A stretch of 47,621 nucleotides of DNA, taken from assembly GCA_005880175.1 (NCBI GenBank), contig VBJR01000041.1:1-47621 (forward strand), read 5' to 3'. Below are positions 33,292 through 42,196 of the stretch, one piece after another. How positions within the stretch are numbered: the stretch's first letter is position 1; each line of letters starts with the position of its first letter. The DNA is from Chloroflexota bacterium (GTDB taxonomy: Bacteria; Chloroflexota; Dormibacteria; Dormibacterales; Dormibacteraceae). A model generated the notes under the pieces. The model was not told where the DNA came from. It was given only the letters and a program-made list of their open reading frames with translations, and did no database searches. Both the position numbers and the translations under genes were made by a program.

Positions 33292-33901
33292 TGCCGCTGG
33301 AAAACGCAGTGGCTCGGGCGTGGGGGAAGACGACGATGGCAAAAGAAGGGTACGTGACGTCACCGGTGAGCGCACCAGGGAATGGTGTTCGCTGATATGC
33401 AGATGCCCATGCCGGTCGGGGGGACGCAGCCCAAGGAAGGGGCGCTGGCCAAGTTGGGGGGCAGTGACCGATGCGTCGAGCGAGGGGTTCCAGATCGTCT
33501 ACGGAGAGCGCTGTCCGACCGAACCGGCGAGCGTGCCGGGCTCTGTGGCGGACGCCACGGCCGGAAGCCTGGAGATCGGGCGCGGCTCCGGGCGAGTGCA
33601 CCAGACGGTCGCGAACGCAGCGACCTCGCTGACTCGAGAGTTCGACAGCAGGGGCATCGACACCTACAGCCGAGGGTCGTGGAGCAGGTCCAGAACGGCC
33701 GCCACGCAGTGGTCCGGCCAAACGACGTGGAGGATGATGCGTCACCCGCAGGACCCCACGTCATGCTGGAGCCTCCGCTGACCTGAGGCTCGGAGGGCCC
33801 ATGGGGGAGGGCTTTGGGGGAGGGCGAAGGCCCTCCCCCTACCGATTTCTCGGGGTACCACCGGGGCGCCGAGCACTACGGTTCCCCCATAGTCTCGAGA
33901 T
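33292..33901. other. Gap without a supported gene
   Basis: Open frames exist on both strands around 33380-33790, but none has a recognisable domain, convincing ribosome site or conserved motif. Composition is less biased than in flanking genes, and the stretch could be a decayed gene. The only clear structure is the hairpin at 33816-33839. Confidence 0.4.
33816..33839 (+). terminator. Hairpin upstream of SDR gene
   Basis: GGGGGAGGGC (33816-33825) pairs exactly with 33830-33839 around GAAG. A second copy of the left arm at 33803-33812 could compete for the same partner. Confidence 0.55.
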
Positions 33902-34678
33902 ATGGACGTAGACGGACGAGTTGTGGTGGTGACCGGCGGCGGCGGGGGCATCGGCTCCGCCCTGTGCCGGCGCTTCGCGGCCGAGGGCGCGGAGGCGATC
34001 GTCGTGGCCGACCTGCGGCGCGAGGCGGCCGAGGCCGTGGCCTCGGAGGTCGGCGGGACCGCCGTCGCCGCCGACGTGACGGTGGAATCGGACGTCCAGG
34101 CCCTGGTCCGCGGCACCATCGAGGCGCACGGCCGGGTGGACGTCTACTGCTCCAACGCGGGCGTCGGGCTCGGGGGCGGCCCCGAGGCGCCCGACGAGGC
34201 GTGGCGCCGCAGCTTCGAGGTCCACACGATGGCCCACGTCTACGCGGCCCGGGCGGTCCTGCCGGGCATGCTGGAGCGCGGCGAGGGCTGCTTCCTCGGC
34301 ACCATCTCGGCCGCCGGCCTGCTCAACCACGTCCTGGCGGCGCCGTACGCGGTCAGCAAGGCGGCGGGGCTGTCGTTCCTGGAGTGGCTCAGCATCGCGT
34401 ACGGCGACGAGGGCATCCTGGTGTCGGCGCTGTGCCCGCAGGGCGTGCGGACGGCGATGCTGGGCAGCGAGAGCGAGCGGTCGTCCTTCCTGCAGGCCGG
34501 CGCGCTGGAGCCGGACGAGGTCGCGGGCGCGGTGGTGGACGCGCTGCGCGAGGAGCGGTTCCTGATCCTGCCCCACGCCGAGGTGGCGGACTACTTCCGC
34601 CGCAAGGCGTCGGACTACGACCGGTGGCTGCGCGGCATGCGCCGGCTCCGCGAGCGGGTGCTCGGCCAGGGCGTCTGA
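33902..34678 (+). CDS. Short-chain dehydrogenase/reductase
   Basis: The 258-residue protein is a classical SDR with Rossmann motif TGGGGGIG (11-18), acidic ADLRR after beta-2 (NAD(H) preference), NAG, and the catalytic S...Y-x3-K in TISAAGLLNHVLAAPYAVSKAA. The C-terminal part has an extra basic helix. Substrate unknown. CATAGT lies 8 bases before ATG 33902, consistent with a leaderless transcript. The stop is 5 bases from that of the convergent ThDP enzyme gene. Confidence 0.9.
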   Translation: MDVDGRVVVVTGGGGGIGSALCRRFAAEGAEAIVVADLRREAAEAVASEVGGTAVAADVTVESDVQALVRGTIEAHGRVDVYCSNAGVGLGGGPEAPDEAWRRSFEVHTMAHVYAARAVLPGMLERGEGCFLGTISAAGLLNHVLAAPYAVSKAAGLSFLEWLSIAYGDEGILVSALCPQGVRTAMLGSESERSSFLQAGALEPDEVAGAVVDALREERFLILPHAEVADYFRRKASDYDRWLRGMRRLRERVLGQGV

Positions 34679-34683
34679 CCAGG

Positions 34684-36330
34684 TCAGTGGCCGAACGCCT
34701 CTGACAGCCAGTGCGCGACCACTGTCCGCACGACCTTGACGTCCAGCAGCAGCGGGAGTGACCGGTCGCCCAGCCAGTCGCGCACAACCGCCAGGTCGGC
34801 CACCGTCCGGACCGTCGCCCCCTCGGCGCCGGCGGCCCTCGCCAGCGCCGCGAAGTCCGTGTCCGGGAACTCGACCAGGTCCACCGGGAACCCCTCCGGG
34901 CCGAAGTGGTGCACCTCCGCGCCGTACGCCGCGTCGTTGAACACCACCACCAGCATCGGCAGCGCCAGGCGGGCCGCCGTCTCCAGCTCCGGCAGCGACA
35001 TGAGCGCCCCGCCGTCGCCCAGCGCCGCCACCGTCAGCCGGTCCGGCCGCGCGACCGCCGCGCCGATCGCCGTCCCCAGCCCCAGGCCCACCGCCTGGAA
35101 CGCCTGCGTGAACACGAACCCGCGCTCGTCCGGCACCCGGCAGTACATGGGCAGCCAGCCCATGAAGTGGCCGCTGTCCACCGCGATCAGGCGCTCGTCC
35201 GGCAGCACGTCGTCCAGCTCCCGGGCCAGGGTCCGCGGGTCGATCCGGGACGCATCGCTCGCGTCCTCGTAGGGCTCGTCGCGCCAGCGCCGCCGGCCGA
35301 TCTCCACCCGCATCTCTGGGGTCCGCCACGCCGGCCGCGAGCGGCCGCCGAGGGCCGCGTGCAGCGCCCGGGCCACCTCCGCCGCGTCGCCGACCACGGC
35401 CACGTCGGCGCGGTGGTGCGCACCGATCGCGTCCGCGTCCACGTCCACCTGGACGACCCGGGCGTCCGGGCTCACCAGCCGGCCCCGCCGCGTCGTCCAC
35501 ATGTTCAGCGTCGCCCCGAACGCGACCAGCACGTCGGCCGACCGGATCAGCTCGGACGCCAGCGGCGTCGCGAACCCGCCGGAGATGCCCAGCGACCAGG
35601 GACTGCCCGCGAACAGCCCGTTCCCGACCGCCGACGTGGCCAGCAGGGCGCCCGCCGCCTCCGCCAGCGCCTCGATCGGCGCCCGGGCCCCGGCCAGGAC
35701 GGCGCCCCGGCCCCCGATCAGCAGCGGCCGCTCGGCAGCGGCGAGCAGGTCCGCGGCTGCCGCCACCGCCCCCGCATCAGGCGCGGGGGCCGCGGGGGCG
35801 GGCGCGGGCGACGGCAGCGGCCTCGGCTCCACGCCCGCCGACTGCACGTCGATGGGCAGGCTCAGCAGCACCGGCCGGCGCTCGGCCACGGCGCGCCCCC
35901 ACGCCCGCACGACGTCGGCCACCGCGGTCTCGGGCGACGCGACCCGCTCGTGGGCGGCGCCGACGGCCGCCGCCAGACCGGCCTGGTCGACCCGGAAGTT
36001 CGACCGGGGCGAGGCCGCGGGCGTGTCGGCCGCGAGCAGCAGCAGCGGCGTGCGGCTCTTGGCCGCCTCCGTCAGGCCGGTCACCGTGTTCGTCACGCCC
36101 GGCCCCTGGTGCACCGTGCACACGCCCACGCGGCCGGTCAGGCGCGCGTACGCGTCGGCCATCATGATCGCGCCGCACTCGTGGCGCGACGCGACGAACC
36201 GCGCCCCGCGGTCCACGAGGCCCTGCGTGACCTCGAAGTTGCCGCTGCCCAGCAGCCCGAACGCGTGCCGCACCCCCAGCTCCGACAGCGCCTCGGCGAT
36301 CGCGCCGGCTACTCGTTGCACGCATCGCAT
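34684..36330 (-). CDS. ThDP-dependent enzyme (acetolactate synthase/decarboxylase family)
   Basis: The 548-residue protein has the three-domain layout of acetohydroxyacid-synthase-like enzymes. Catalytic Glu51 lies in ASRHECGAIMMADAYA. The central domain shows PLLIGGRGAV and DVLVAFGATLN. The ThDP/Mg motif GDGGALMSLPELETA...FND (about 438-466) has Asp where the second Asn of GDG-NN is usual. The family includes acetolactate synthase, benzoylformate decarboxylase and related carboligases; the paired large-subunit features needed to assign AHAS are not clear, and no small-subunit gene is near. ATG 36330 lies within a TACGATG sequence that could also be a -10, so GTG at codon 4 is an alternative start. 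Confidence 0.85.
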   Translation of the reverse strand: MRCVQRVAGAIAEALSELGVRHAFGLLGSGNFEVTQGLVDRGARFVASRHECGAIMMADAYARLTGRVGVCTVHQGPGVTNTVTGLTEAAKSRTPLLLLAADTPAASPRSNFRVDQAGLAAAVGAAHERVASPETAVADVVRAWGRAVAERRPVLLSLPIDVQSAGVEPRPLPSPAPAPAAPAPDAGAVAAAADLLAAAERPLLIGGRGAVLAGARAPIEALAEAAGALLATSAVGNGLFAGSPWSLGISGGFATPLASELIRSADVLVAFGATLNMWTTRRGRLVSPDARVVQVDVDADAIGAHHRADVAVVGDAAEVARALHAALGGRSRPAWRTPEMRVEIGRRRWRDEPYEDASDASRIDPRTLARELDDVLPDERLIAVDSGHFMGWLPMYCRVPDERGFVFTQAFQAVGLGLGTAIGAAVARPDRLTVAALGDGGALMSLPELETAARLALPMLVVVFNDAAYGAEVHHFGPEGFPVDLVEFPDTDFAALARAAGAEGATVRTVADLAVVRDWLGDRSLPLLLDVKVVRTVVAHWLSEAFGH

Positions 36331-36409
36331 CGTAGAGGCTGGGTGAACGGATCGCGGCCGCGCTGGCCCTTCTCCTGGATCCTCGCCAGGCGTATCGTCG
36401 TCCGAATCC

Positions 36410-37867
36410 ATGAGCGATGGGGGGCTGCGCCCACCGCTGGCGTCGTCGGACGCCGGGCTGGCCGCGCGTCTGCGAGCGGGTGATGCCGATGGTCTGGGCG
36501 AGCTGTACGCCCGCCACGCGCGGGGCATCCACGACTTCCTGGCCCGGTTCGTCCGCGACCCGTCGGCCGCGCAGGACCTGACCCATTCGACGTTCCTGCG
36601 CGCCTGGGAGCGGCGGCGGACGCTGCGCGACCCCGCCCGGGTCCGCCCCTGGCTCTACGCGATCGCCCACGGCCTGGGCGTGAACCTCGTGACGCGGACC
36701 CGGCCGGCGGACTCCATCGACGCCGCCGCCGGCGCCCGGATCGAGGACCGTGGCCACGGCCCCGAGGAGGCGGCCGTCGCGCGGGCGATCGCCGCCCTGG
36801 TCTGGGCGGCGGCTTGCAGCCTGGAGCCCCGGCAGTACGCGGTCCTCGACCTCTCGCTCCGCCACGGGCTGACCTCCCGGGAGATCGCCGACGCCCTCGG
36901 CGTCCCCGTCTCGGGGGCCTGCGTCCTGGTCGACCGGGCCCGGGAGGCGCTCGGGGACGCGGCGCGCTCCCTGCTCGTCGCCCGCCAGCGCGACCGCTGT
37001 GAGCGCCTGGCGTCGCTCGTGACGGCCGGCGTGGACGCGCTCACGTCGCAGCAGCGGAGCCGCGTGGACCACCACGTGCGCCAGTGCGAGGACTGCCGGG
37101 CCCTGGGCCGGTGGCTGACCCACCCGGCTCAGCTCCTGCCGGCGCTGACGCCGCTCCCGCTGCCGGCCCCGCTGGCGATCGAGGGGCCGGCGCGGCTGCT
37201 CGCCGCGCTGCACGGGACCGCTGCCGCGTCCCCGAAGCGGCCGCGGGGCCGCACGGCCGCGGCGGCCGCCGCCGTGCTGGCGCTCCTGCTGCTGGCCGGG
37301 ACGGCGTACCTGTTCCGACCGGTCGGGGCGAGGCACCAGGCGCCGCCGCCGGCCCTTCCGCAGCCCGTCGCGGCCGCGCCGCCCACTGCGCCACCCACGC
37401 CCACCCCGGAGCCCGCGATGCCCGAGCCGACCCCGGTCCCGATCACCCTCACGCCCGCGCCGCCGCCTCCGCCGCCCGCGCTGGTCCCCACGCCGACCCC
37501 GTCACCCCGGCCGACACCCGCCCCGACGGGGGCGCCGAGGCCCACGCCGGCCCCGACGCAGGAGCCGTTCGCCGTCGCATCGGTCACGGTGCGCAGCGTG
37601 GACGTGGGGCACTGCAAGCCCCAGGGCCTCCTCCCGCTGCGCTACGTCTGCACCTTCGCGGTGGACATCACGGTCGTGCACGCCACCGGCCGGGAGCTGG
37701 TCTCCGGCACGCTGACCGCCACGAACGCGGTGTCCGGAGGCATGTCGTTCCAGGTGACCGTGCGCTTCACCGGGTGTCCGGAGGGGACGGCGTCGGCGAC
37801 GACCCGGCCGGCCGGCCCGGCCTCCGCCGCGACGCGGTTCGGCGACTGCGACCCGCTGTCCCTCTGA
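36410..37867 (+). CDS. ECF sigma factor fused to zinc-finger/transmembrane domain
   Basis: The 485-residue protein begins as an ECF sigma factor: region 2 at about 25-95 (LYARHARGIHDFLARFVRD, AQDLTHSTFLRAW), region 4 at about 125-185 (LEPRQYAVLDLSL, TSREIADALGV). It continues with a zf-HC2-like motif, H222-x3-C226-x2-C229, a single membrane helix (283-302), a Pro/Thr-rich linker (about 305-385) and an extracellular Cys-containing domain (386-485). Sigma and anti-sigma functions thus appear combined in one membrane-tethered chain, as known for some C-terminally extended ECF groups. Release of the sigma part would need a conformational change or proteolysis. TATCGT is 11 bases before ATG 36410. 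The stop codon abuts that of hisE with no gap. Confidence 0.88.
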   Translation: MSDGGLRPPLASSDAGLAARLRAGDADGLGELYARHARGIHDFLARFVRDPSAAQDLTHSTFLRAWERRRTLRDPARVRPWLYAIAHGLGVNLVTRTRPADSIDAAAGARIEDRGHGPEEAAVARAIAALVWAAACSLEPRQYAVLDLSLRHGLTSREIADALGVPVSGACVLVDRAREALGDAARSLLVARQRDRCERLASLVTAGVDALTSQQRSRVDHHVRQCEDCRALGRWLTHPAQLLPALTPLPLPAPLAIEGPARLLAALHGTAAASPKRPRGRTAAAAAAVLALLLLAGTAYLFRPVGARHQAPPPALPQPVAAAPPTAPPTPTPEPAMPEPTPVPITLTPAPPPPPPALVPTPTPSPRPTPAPTGAPRPTPAPTQEPFAVASVTVRSVDVGHCKPQGLLPLRYVCTFAVDITVVHATGRELVSGTLTATNAVSGGMSFQVTVRFTGCPEGTASATTRPAGPASAATRFGDCDPLSL

Positions 37868-38131
37868 TCAGAGGTGCCGGTACACGTCCTCGAGGTGGAG
37901 GCCGGTGGCCAGCATGAGCACCTGCACGTGGTAGAGGAGCTGCGCGATCTCCTCGGCGGTGCGCTCCCGGCCCTCGTGCTCGGCCGCCATCCAGACCTCG
38001 CTGGCCTCCTCGACCACCTTCTTGCCGATCTCGTGCGTGCCCGCCCGCAGCGCCGCCACGGTGCGCGAGGTGCTCTCGCCCCGCTCGGCCTTCTCCGTCA
38101 GCTCGCGGAACAGCTCCTCGAACGTCTTCAC
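37868..38131 (-). CDS. hisE: Phosphoribosyl-ATP pyrophosphatase
   Basis: The 87-residue protein is His[57 protein letters not shown] with the E-x2-E...E-x2-D-like metal pattern of MazG-fold pyrophosphatases. It catalyses the second step of histidine synthesis, PR-ATP to PR-AMP. The length is normal for the actinobacterial stand-alone form. GTG 38131 overlaps the stop of mshC by 4 bases. No other his gene is in the window. Confidence 0.93.
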   Translation of the reverse strand: MKTFEELFRELTEKAERGESTSRTVAALRAGTHEIGKKVVEEASEVWMAAEHEGRERTAEEIAQLLYHVQVLMLATGLHLEDVYRHL

Positions 38132-39309
38132 GACGCCGCCAGTGGCACGCCGACCAGGCCCGCGATGTCCACCAGGCCCGCGGCCGCCTCGGGGGACGGA
38201 CCGCCGTCCCGCAGTGTCGCGTCGGTCAGCAGCTCGAGCTGGCGCATGGCCCCCGGCACGTCCAGGTCGTCGTCCAGCCGGGCCCGCGCCGCCGCCGCGA
38301 ACGGGCGCGGGTCGGGCCCGGTCGGCCGCCGGACCGCGAGCAGCAGCTTCGTGAGCAGCTCGACGCCGGCGTAGAGGTCCTCGTCCCGCCACTCGCCCCC
38401 GCGGTGGTGGTGGTAGCGCCGCAGCACCGCCAGGCGGATCGCGCGCGGGTCAGCCACCCGCAGCAGGTCGCGGGCCAGGACGATGTTGCCCAGTGACTTG
38501 GACATCTTCTCGCCCTGGTACGCGACCGGCGCCGTGTGCACCCAGAGGTCGACCGACGTGCCGCCCGCCAGGCAGTCGTTCTGCGCCTGCTCGGACTCGT
38601 GGTGCGGGAAGATCAGGTCGGTGCCGCCGCCGTGGATGTCCACGCGGCTGCCGAACGCCTCGCGCGACATCACCGAGCAACCGATGTGCCACCCCGGCCG
38701 CCCGGTGCCGAACGGGGACTCGTACTCGGGCTCGCCCGGCCGCGAGGGCTGCCAGAGGACGAAGTCCAGCCGGTTGCGCTTGCCGGGCCGGTCCGGGTCG
38801 CCGCCCCGCTCCCGCGCCAGGTGGAGCATGTAGTCCATCGAGTAGCACGAGATGGTGCCGAACGCGGGGGCGCGGGAGACGTCGAAGTACACCACGCCGC
38901 CCTGCGTGTACGCGCACCCGCTCCGGAGCAGCTCTTCGATGGCCTCGACGATGCGCGGGAGGACGCGCGACACCCGGGGCTCGGCCAGCGCGGGCAGCGC
39001 GTTGAGCGCCCGCATGTCCTCGGAGAACTGGGCGATCTCCGCCTCGACCAGTGTCCAGTAGTCGACCCCGAGCTGCTGGACGCGGCCCAGGATGGGGTCG
39101 TCCAGGTCGGTGATGTTGCGGACCAGGTCCACCGCCCGGCCCTCGTCGGCGAGGCGGCGGGCGAGCACGTCGTACGTGAGGAACGTCGCCACGTGGCCCA
39201 GGTGGGTGGAATCGTAGGGCGTGATACCGCAGACGTAGACGTTGACCGGATCGCTCCCCGGGACGTCTGCGAGCGCCTGACGCTTGGTACAGAAGAGGCG
39301 AACGGTCAC
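38128..39309 (-). CDS. mshC: Mycothiol biosynthesis cysteine ligase (MshC-like)
   Basis: The 393-residue protein is a cysteinyl-tRNA-synthetase paralogue. It has [16 protein letters not shown] (HIGH motif THLGH, 35-39; zinc ligand C27), [10 protein letters not shown] (C211), [14 protein letters not shown] (zinc/substrate His) and KMSKS (268-272), but lacks the tRNA anticodon-binding C-terminal domain of CysS. The CGITPYD signature is that of MshC, which joins cysteine to GlcN-inositol during mycothiol synthesis. GTG 39309 is 6 bases after TACCCT, so the transcript may be leaderless. It is coupled to hisE by a GTGA overlap. Confidence 0.9.
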   Translation of the reverse strand: MTVRLFCTKRQALADVPGSDPVNVYVCGITPYDSTHLGHVATFLTYDVLARRLADEGRAVDLVRNITDLDDPILGRVQQLGVDYWTLVEAEIAQFSEDMRALNALPALAEPRVSRVLPRIVEAIEELLRSGCAYTQGGVVYFDVSRAPAFGTISCYSMDYMLHLARERGGDPDRPGKRNRLDFVLWQPSRPGEPEYESPFGTGRPGWHIGCSVMSREAFGSRVDIHGGGTDLIFPHHESEQAQNDCLAGGTSVDLWVHTAPVAYQGEKMSKSLGNIVLARDLLRVADPRAIRLAVLRRYHHHRGGEWRDEDLYAGVELLTKLLLAVRRPTGPDPRPFAAAARARLDDDLDVPGAMRQLELLTDATLRDGGPSPEAAAGLVDIAGLVGVPLAAS

Positions 39310-39671
39310 CGCCACAGGGTACGGTCTGCCCGCCCGCCCTGGCGGCTGGGCCGGGGAGCGAACGCTCCTCGCGTCATGCAACCGGCTCTGCTGCTCCGCC
39401 GCCCCGCCAGGCCCAGCCCGTCCCGGAGCGTCCGACGCCCGCCGTGCGCGTCGCCATGGGCATCCCGGCTCCTCCCGGGACAGCGATCCCGGGCCGCCCC
39501 GGCAGCCGCCGCGCCTGTCGCCGCCCGCCGAAGGCGCTCGTTCGCCGCGAACAAGGGAAACGGCCTCCTCCTGTGCCGGAACGCACGATGACCCGCGTCA
39601 GGCCGGACTGTAGCGTGCGACTGGAACGGTTCGCAGTGCCTCGCTAGGAGGCTTGGGGAGGATGAAGCGTC
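39310..39671. other. Intergenic region between mshC and amt
   Basis: About 360 bases without a credible gene. It must hold the divergent promoters of mshC and amt. Short GC hairpins are present, for example GGAGCGAACGCTCC near 39355 and CCGGGACAGCGATCCCGG near 39475. No riboswitch or tRNA pattern was recognised. Confidence 0.4.
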
Positions 39672-40965
39672 TTGATGTTCCTCGATATCACGGCAGCGCC
39701 GAGTTGGCTGAACGCGGGTGACAACGCCTGGCAGCTGACGTCGGCCACACTCGTCGGTCTGATGAGCGTGCCAGGCCTGGCGATCATGTACGCCGGCCTG
39801 GTCAAGCGGAAATGGGCGATCAACTCGGCGCTGATGGTGCCACGTCGGACCAGGCATCCTCAACAGCATGGTCGGCATTCCGGGGCAGGTGGTGGGCCAC
39901 GGGGCGGAGCAGAACCAGGCGAACATCCCGCTGCTGAGCGGAGCCGGGCTCATGCCGCCCTTCAACTTCCCGCAGTCCACGCTCGTCTACTTCCAGTTCG
40001 TGTTCGCCGCGATCACGGTCATCATCCTGGGCGGGGCGCTGCTCGGCCGGATGAGCTTCAAGGCCTGGATGCTGTTCGTGCCCCTTTGGATCACGCTCGT
40101 CTACACCCCGGGCGCCTTCAGCCTGTGGGCGGGCGGCTGGCTCTCGCAGCTGGGCGCGGTGGACTACAGCGGCGGCTACGTCATCCACGTGGCGGCCGGC
40201 ATCTCCGGTGTGGTCGCGGCCGCGGTGATCGGTCCGCGGCTGGCCAGGGACCGTGAGAACGGCTCGCCCAGCAACCTGATCATGGCCATCGCGGGCGGCG
40301 GCATCCTCTGGCTGGGCTGGAGCGGGTTCAACGGCGGCGACCCGTACTTCGCCAACGCGGACGCCGCGGCTGCTGTCCTGAACACGCACCTGTGCATGGC
40401 GACGGCTCTGGTCGTCTGGATGATGATGGACGTGCTCTTCACGGGCAAGGCGACCGTGACGGGCATGATCAGCGGCATGGTGGCCGGCCTGGTCGCGATC
40501 ACCCCGGCCGCCGGCTACGTCAACGGGTTCGGCGCGCTGATCATCGGCATCGTCGTCGGCGTCGTGCCCTGGTTCACGATGAACCGCATCGTGCCCGCGA
40601 TGCAGGCGATGCGCGGCATCGACGACACGCTGGGTGTCATGCACACCCACCTGGTCCCGGGCGCGATCGGCGGTCTGCTGACCGGCCTGCTGGCTGACGG
40701 CGGCATGATCGTCTACACCGCCACCGGCAACAGCACGCCGGTGTCCGTCACGGGCCTGTTCTACGGCAACCCGAAGCTGCTGCTCGTGCAGGCGATCGCG
40801 CTCCTGTTCATCCTCCTGTACGACGGCATCGCCACCTTCGTCGTGATCAAGCTCGTCAGCCTCGTGGTGCCGCTGCGGATGCCCGAGACGGAGCTGGAGG
40901 TGGGCGACCAGGCCGTCCACGGCGACGTCGCGTTCGACCTCCTGCCCGTGGGCGGGGAGGCCTGA
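39672..40965 (+). pseudogene. amt: Ammonium transporter, frame disrupted near 39845
   Basis: The first frame (TTG 39672 with GGAGG 10 bases upstream, or ATG 39675) gives an Amt N-terminus: [40 protein letters not shown]. It then fails near 39840. The matching reading resumes in another frame near 39853 ([11 protein letters not shown]) and runs to 40965 with strong Amt/Rh signatures: [65 protein letters not shown] and GLVAITPAAGYV. The second helix region normally found between the parts (about 25-35 residues) is absent. No glnK gene follows. Whether this is a true lesion or an assembly fault cannot be settled here. Confidence 0.85.
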
Positions 40966-41002
40966 CGACCACAGAAGGCATTACACCCTTACCGACGCCG
41001 GC

Positions 41003-41031
41003 GGGGTGGGCGGGCCGGTGCCGCCCACCCC
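41003..41031 (+). terminator. Hairpin terminator after amt
   Basis: GGGGTGGGCGG (41003-41013) pairs exactly with CCGCCCACCCC (41021-41031) around a 7-base loop, 37 bases after the amt stop. Confidence 0.7.
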
Positions 41032-41067
41032 AGGCTTCGGCGCCGGGGAGGTGCACGTGGGGGAACC

Positions 41068-41568
41068 GTGCGACTGAGCCTCTCCGTCCCGGACGCGCTC
41101 TGGCTGCGGGTCCGCGAGTCGTACCCGGCGACGCCGCCGTCGCACCTCGTCCAGGCCGCTCTCGACTGGCTGGTCGCGGAGGCGGAGACCGGGTACACGT
41201 CCGGCCCGCCGGCGGGCGCGTGCGACCGGCTGCGACGCCTCTCGCTGCGCCTCCGCGACGAGGCGCGGGAGCTCTACGAGGCCGGCTACCAGACGGGTCT
41301 CGAGCTGGCCGACGTGCTGGAGTGGTGGGCGCTGGAGCCGCTCGCCGTCGCCGACTGGCGGCTGGACGCGCTGGTCCGCTCCGGGCGCTCGGGCGCCGTC
41401 GTGGACGAGCTGCGCGCCCGCCTGGCGGCGAGCGACCGCCCGGCGGCCCGCGACCTGGCCGCGGAGCTGGAGCCGGGCCGCGGGGACGTCCGGCGGGCGG
41501 CGACGTTCGCCAGCGGGCTGGTGGCGGCCCTGCGCGACTGCGCGGTCGACGCGCCCGTGATCGCCTGA
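41068..41568 (+). CDS. Ribbon-helix-helix-like protein, paralogue A
   Basis: The 166-residue protein opens with RLSLSVPDALWLRVRE and PPSHLVQAALDWLVAEA, a strand plus two helices as in Arc/MetJ-type DNA-binding domains. A conserved central stretch, ELYEAGYQTGLELADVLEWWALEPLAVADWRLDALV, is shared with the protein at 41742. GTG 41068 follows GGGGGAA. The unique C-terminus is helical. I do not recognise a named family for the GYxxGL part. The tandem paralogue suggests a duplicated regulator or a two-subunit system. Confidence 0.7.
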   Translation: MRLSLSVPDALWLRVRESYPATPPSHLVQAALDWLVAEAETGYTSGPPAGACDRLRRLSLRLRDEARELYEAGYQTGLELADVLEWWALEPLAVADWRLDALVRSGRSGAVVDELRARLAASDRPAARDLAAELEPGRGDVRRAATFASGLVAALRDCAVDAPVIA

Positions 41569-41655
41569 GCCGGTGAGCGGAACGAGCGTCAACGGAAGCA
41601 TGGGCTCCGCCCTGTGTTCGAGTTGATCTTCCCGAGTTCGCCGACATCGACTTCA

Positions 41656-41741
41656 GGCGCGGAGCGATGCGCCGCAGGCGCCCCCGGCGTCCGGGATGGA
41701 GGGGCGGTTCTGGAAGGGGGGGCCCGCCCCCCCTTGCACTC
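41656..41741 (+). repeat. G/C-run dispersed repeat, copy B
   Basis: Matches the minus strand of 23399-23480 at about 85% of positions, including GCGCCGCAGGCGCCCCCG, CGGGATG and the seven-G/seven-C hairpin. It ends immediately before the GTG of paralogue B, occupying the place where a ribosome site would be expected. Confidence 0.65.
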
Positions 41742-42155
41742 GTGAAGCTCAGCGCGTATGTGTCCGACCAGCTGTGGGAGCGGGTGCAGGCCCGGTTCCC
41801 CGGCGCCCGGCCGTCCCAGGTCGCCCAGGTGGCGCTGCGGCGGCTGGTCGAGCGCTCACGGCCCCGGTTCGCGGCGGCGCCCGGCGTCGCGGCCGAGGAC
41901 GACCTGGCGCGCCGCCGCGCGCGGGTCTCGGAGGTGCGCCAGCGCGCGTACGACGAGGGCTACGAGGCGGGCCTGGCGTACGCCGCCGGCCTTCGCTGGT
42001 CGGACCTGGAGCGGCTGGCGGCCGCGGACTGGGAGATCGTGGACGCGGCGGACGGCGGTGACCCCCGGCGAGGCAGCGTCGCCCACCGCGCGGGCATGCG
42101 CGACGCGCTGCGCGAGGTGTGGCTGGCGGTCCTGCAGGCGACGGCGGCGTCGTAG
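41742..42155 (+). CDS. Ribbon-helix-helix-like protein, paralogue B
   Basis: The 137-residue protein parallels paralogue A: KLSAYVSDQLWERVQARFPGARPSQVAQVALRRLVE at the N-terminus and RAYDEGYEAGLAYAAGLRWSDLERLAAADWEIVDAA in the centre. GTG 41742 has no ribosome site because a dispersed repeat ends there. It may be read from a transcript of gene A or be poorly translated. A terminator follows at 42173. Confidence 0.68.
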   Translation: MKLSAYVSDQLWERVQARFPGARPSQVAQVALRRLVERSRPRFAAAPGVAAEDDLARRRARVSEVRQRAYDEGYEAGLAYAAGLRWSDLERLAAADWEIVDAADGGDPRRGSVAHRAGMRDALREVWLAVLQATAAS

Positions 42156-42172
42156 CGGGCCGGGAACGAGGA

Positions 42173-42196
42173 GGGGCGGCGCCGAGACGCCGCCCC
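42173..42196 (+). terminator. Hairpin terminator after RHH pair
   Basis: GGGGCGGCG (42173-42181) pairs exactly with 42188-42196 around a 6-base loop, 17 bases after the stop at 42155. The following 220 bases up to the MbtH-like gene hold no gene; they include TTGACG (42335-42340) and TATCAT (42370-42375), spaced too widely for one promoter. Confidence 0.65.

Noticed and set aside
10641..40965. Programmed ribosomal frameshifting in the four disrupted genes
   Set aside because: No slippery heptamer or downstream pseudoknot is evident at the junctions, and conserved residues appear to be missing rather than merely shifted.
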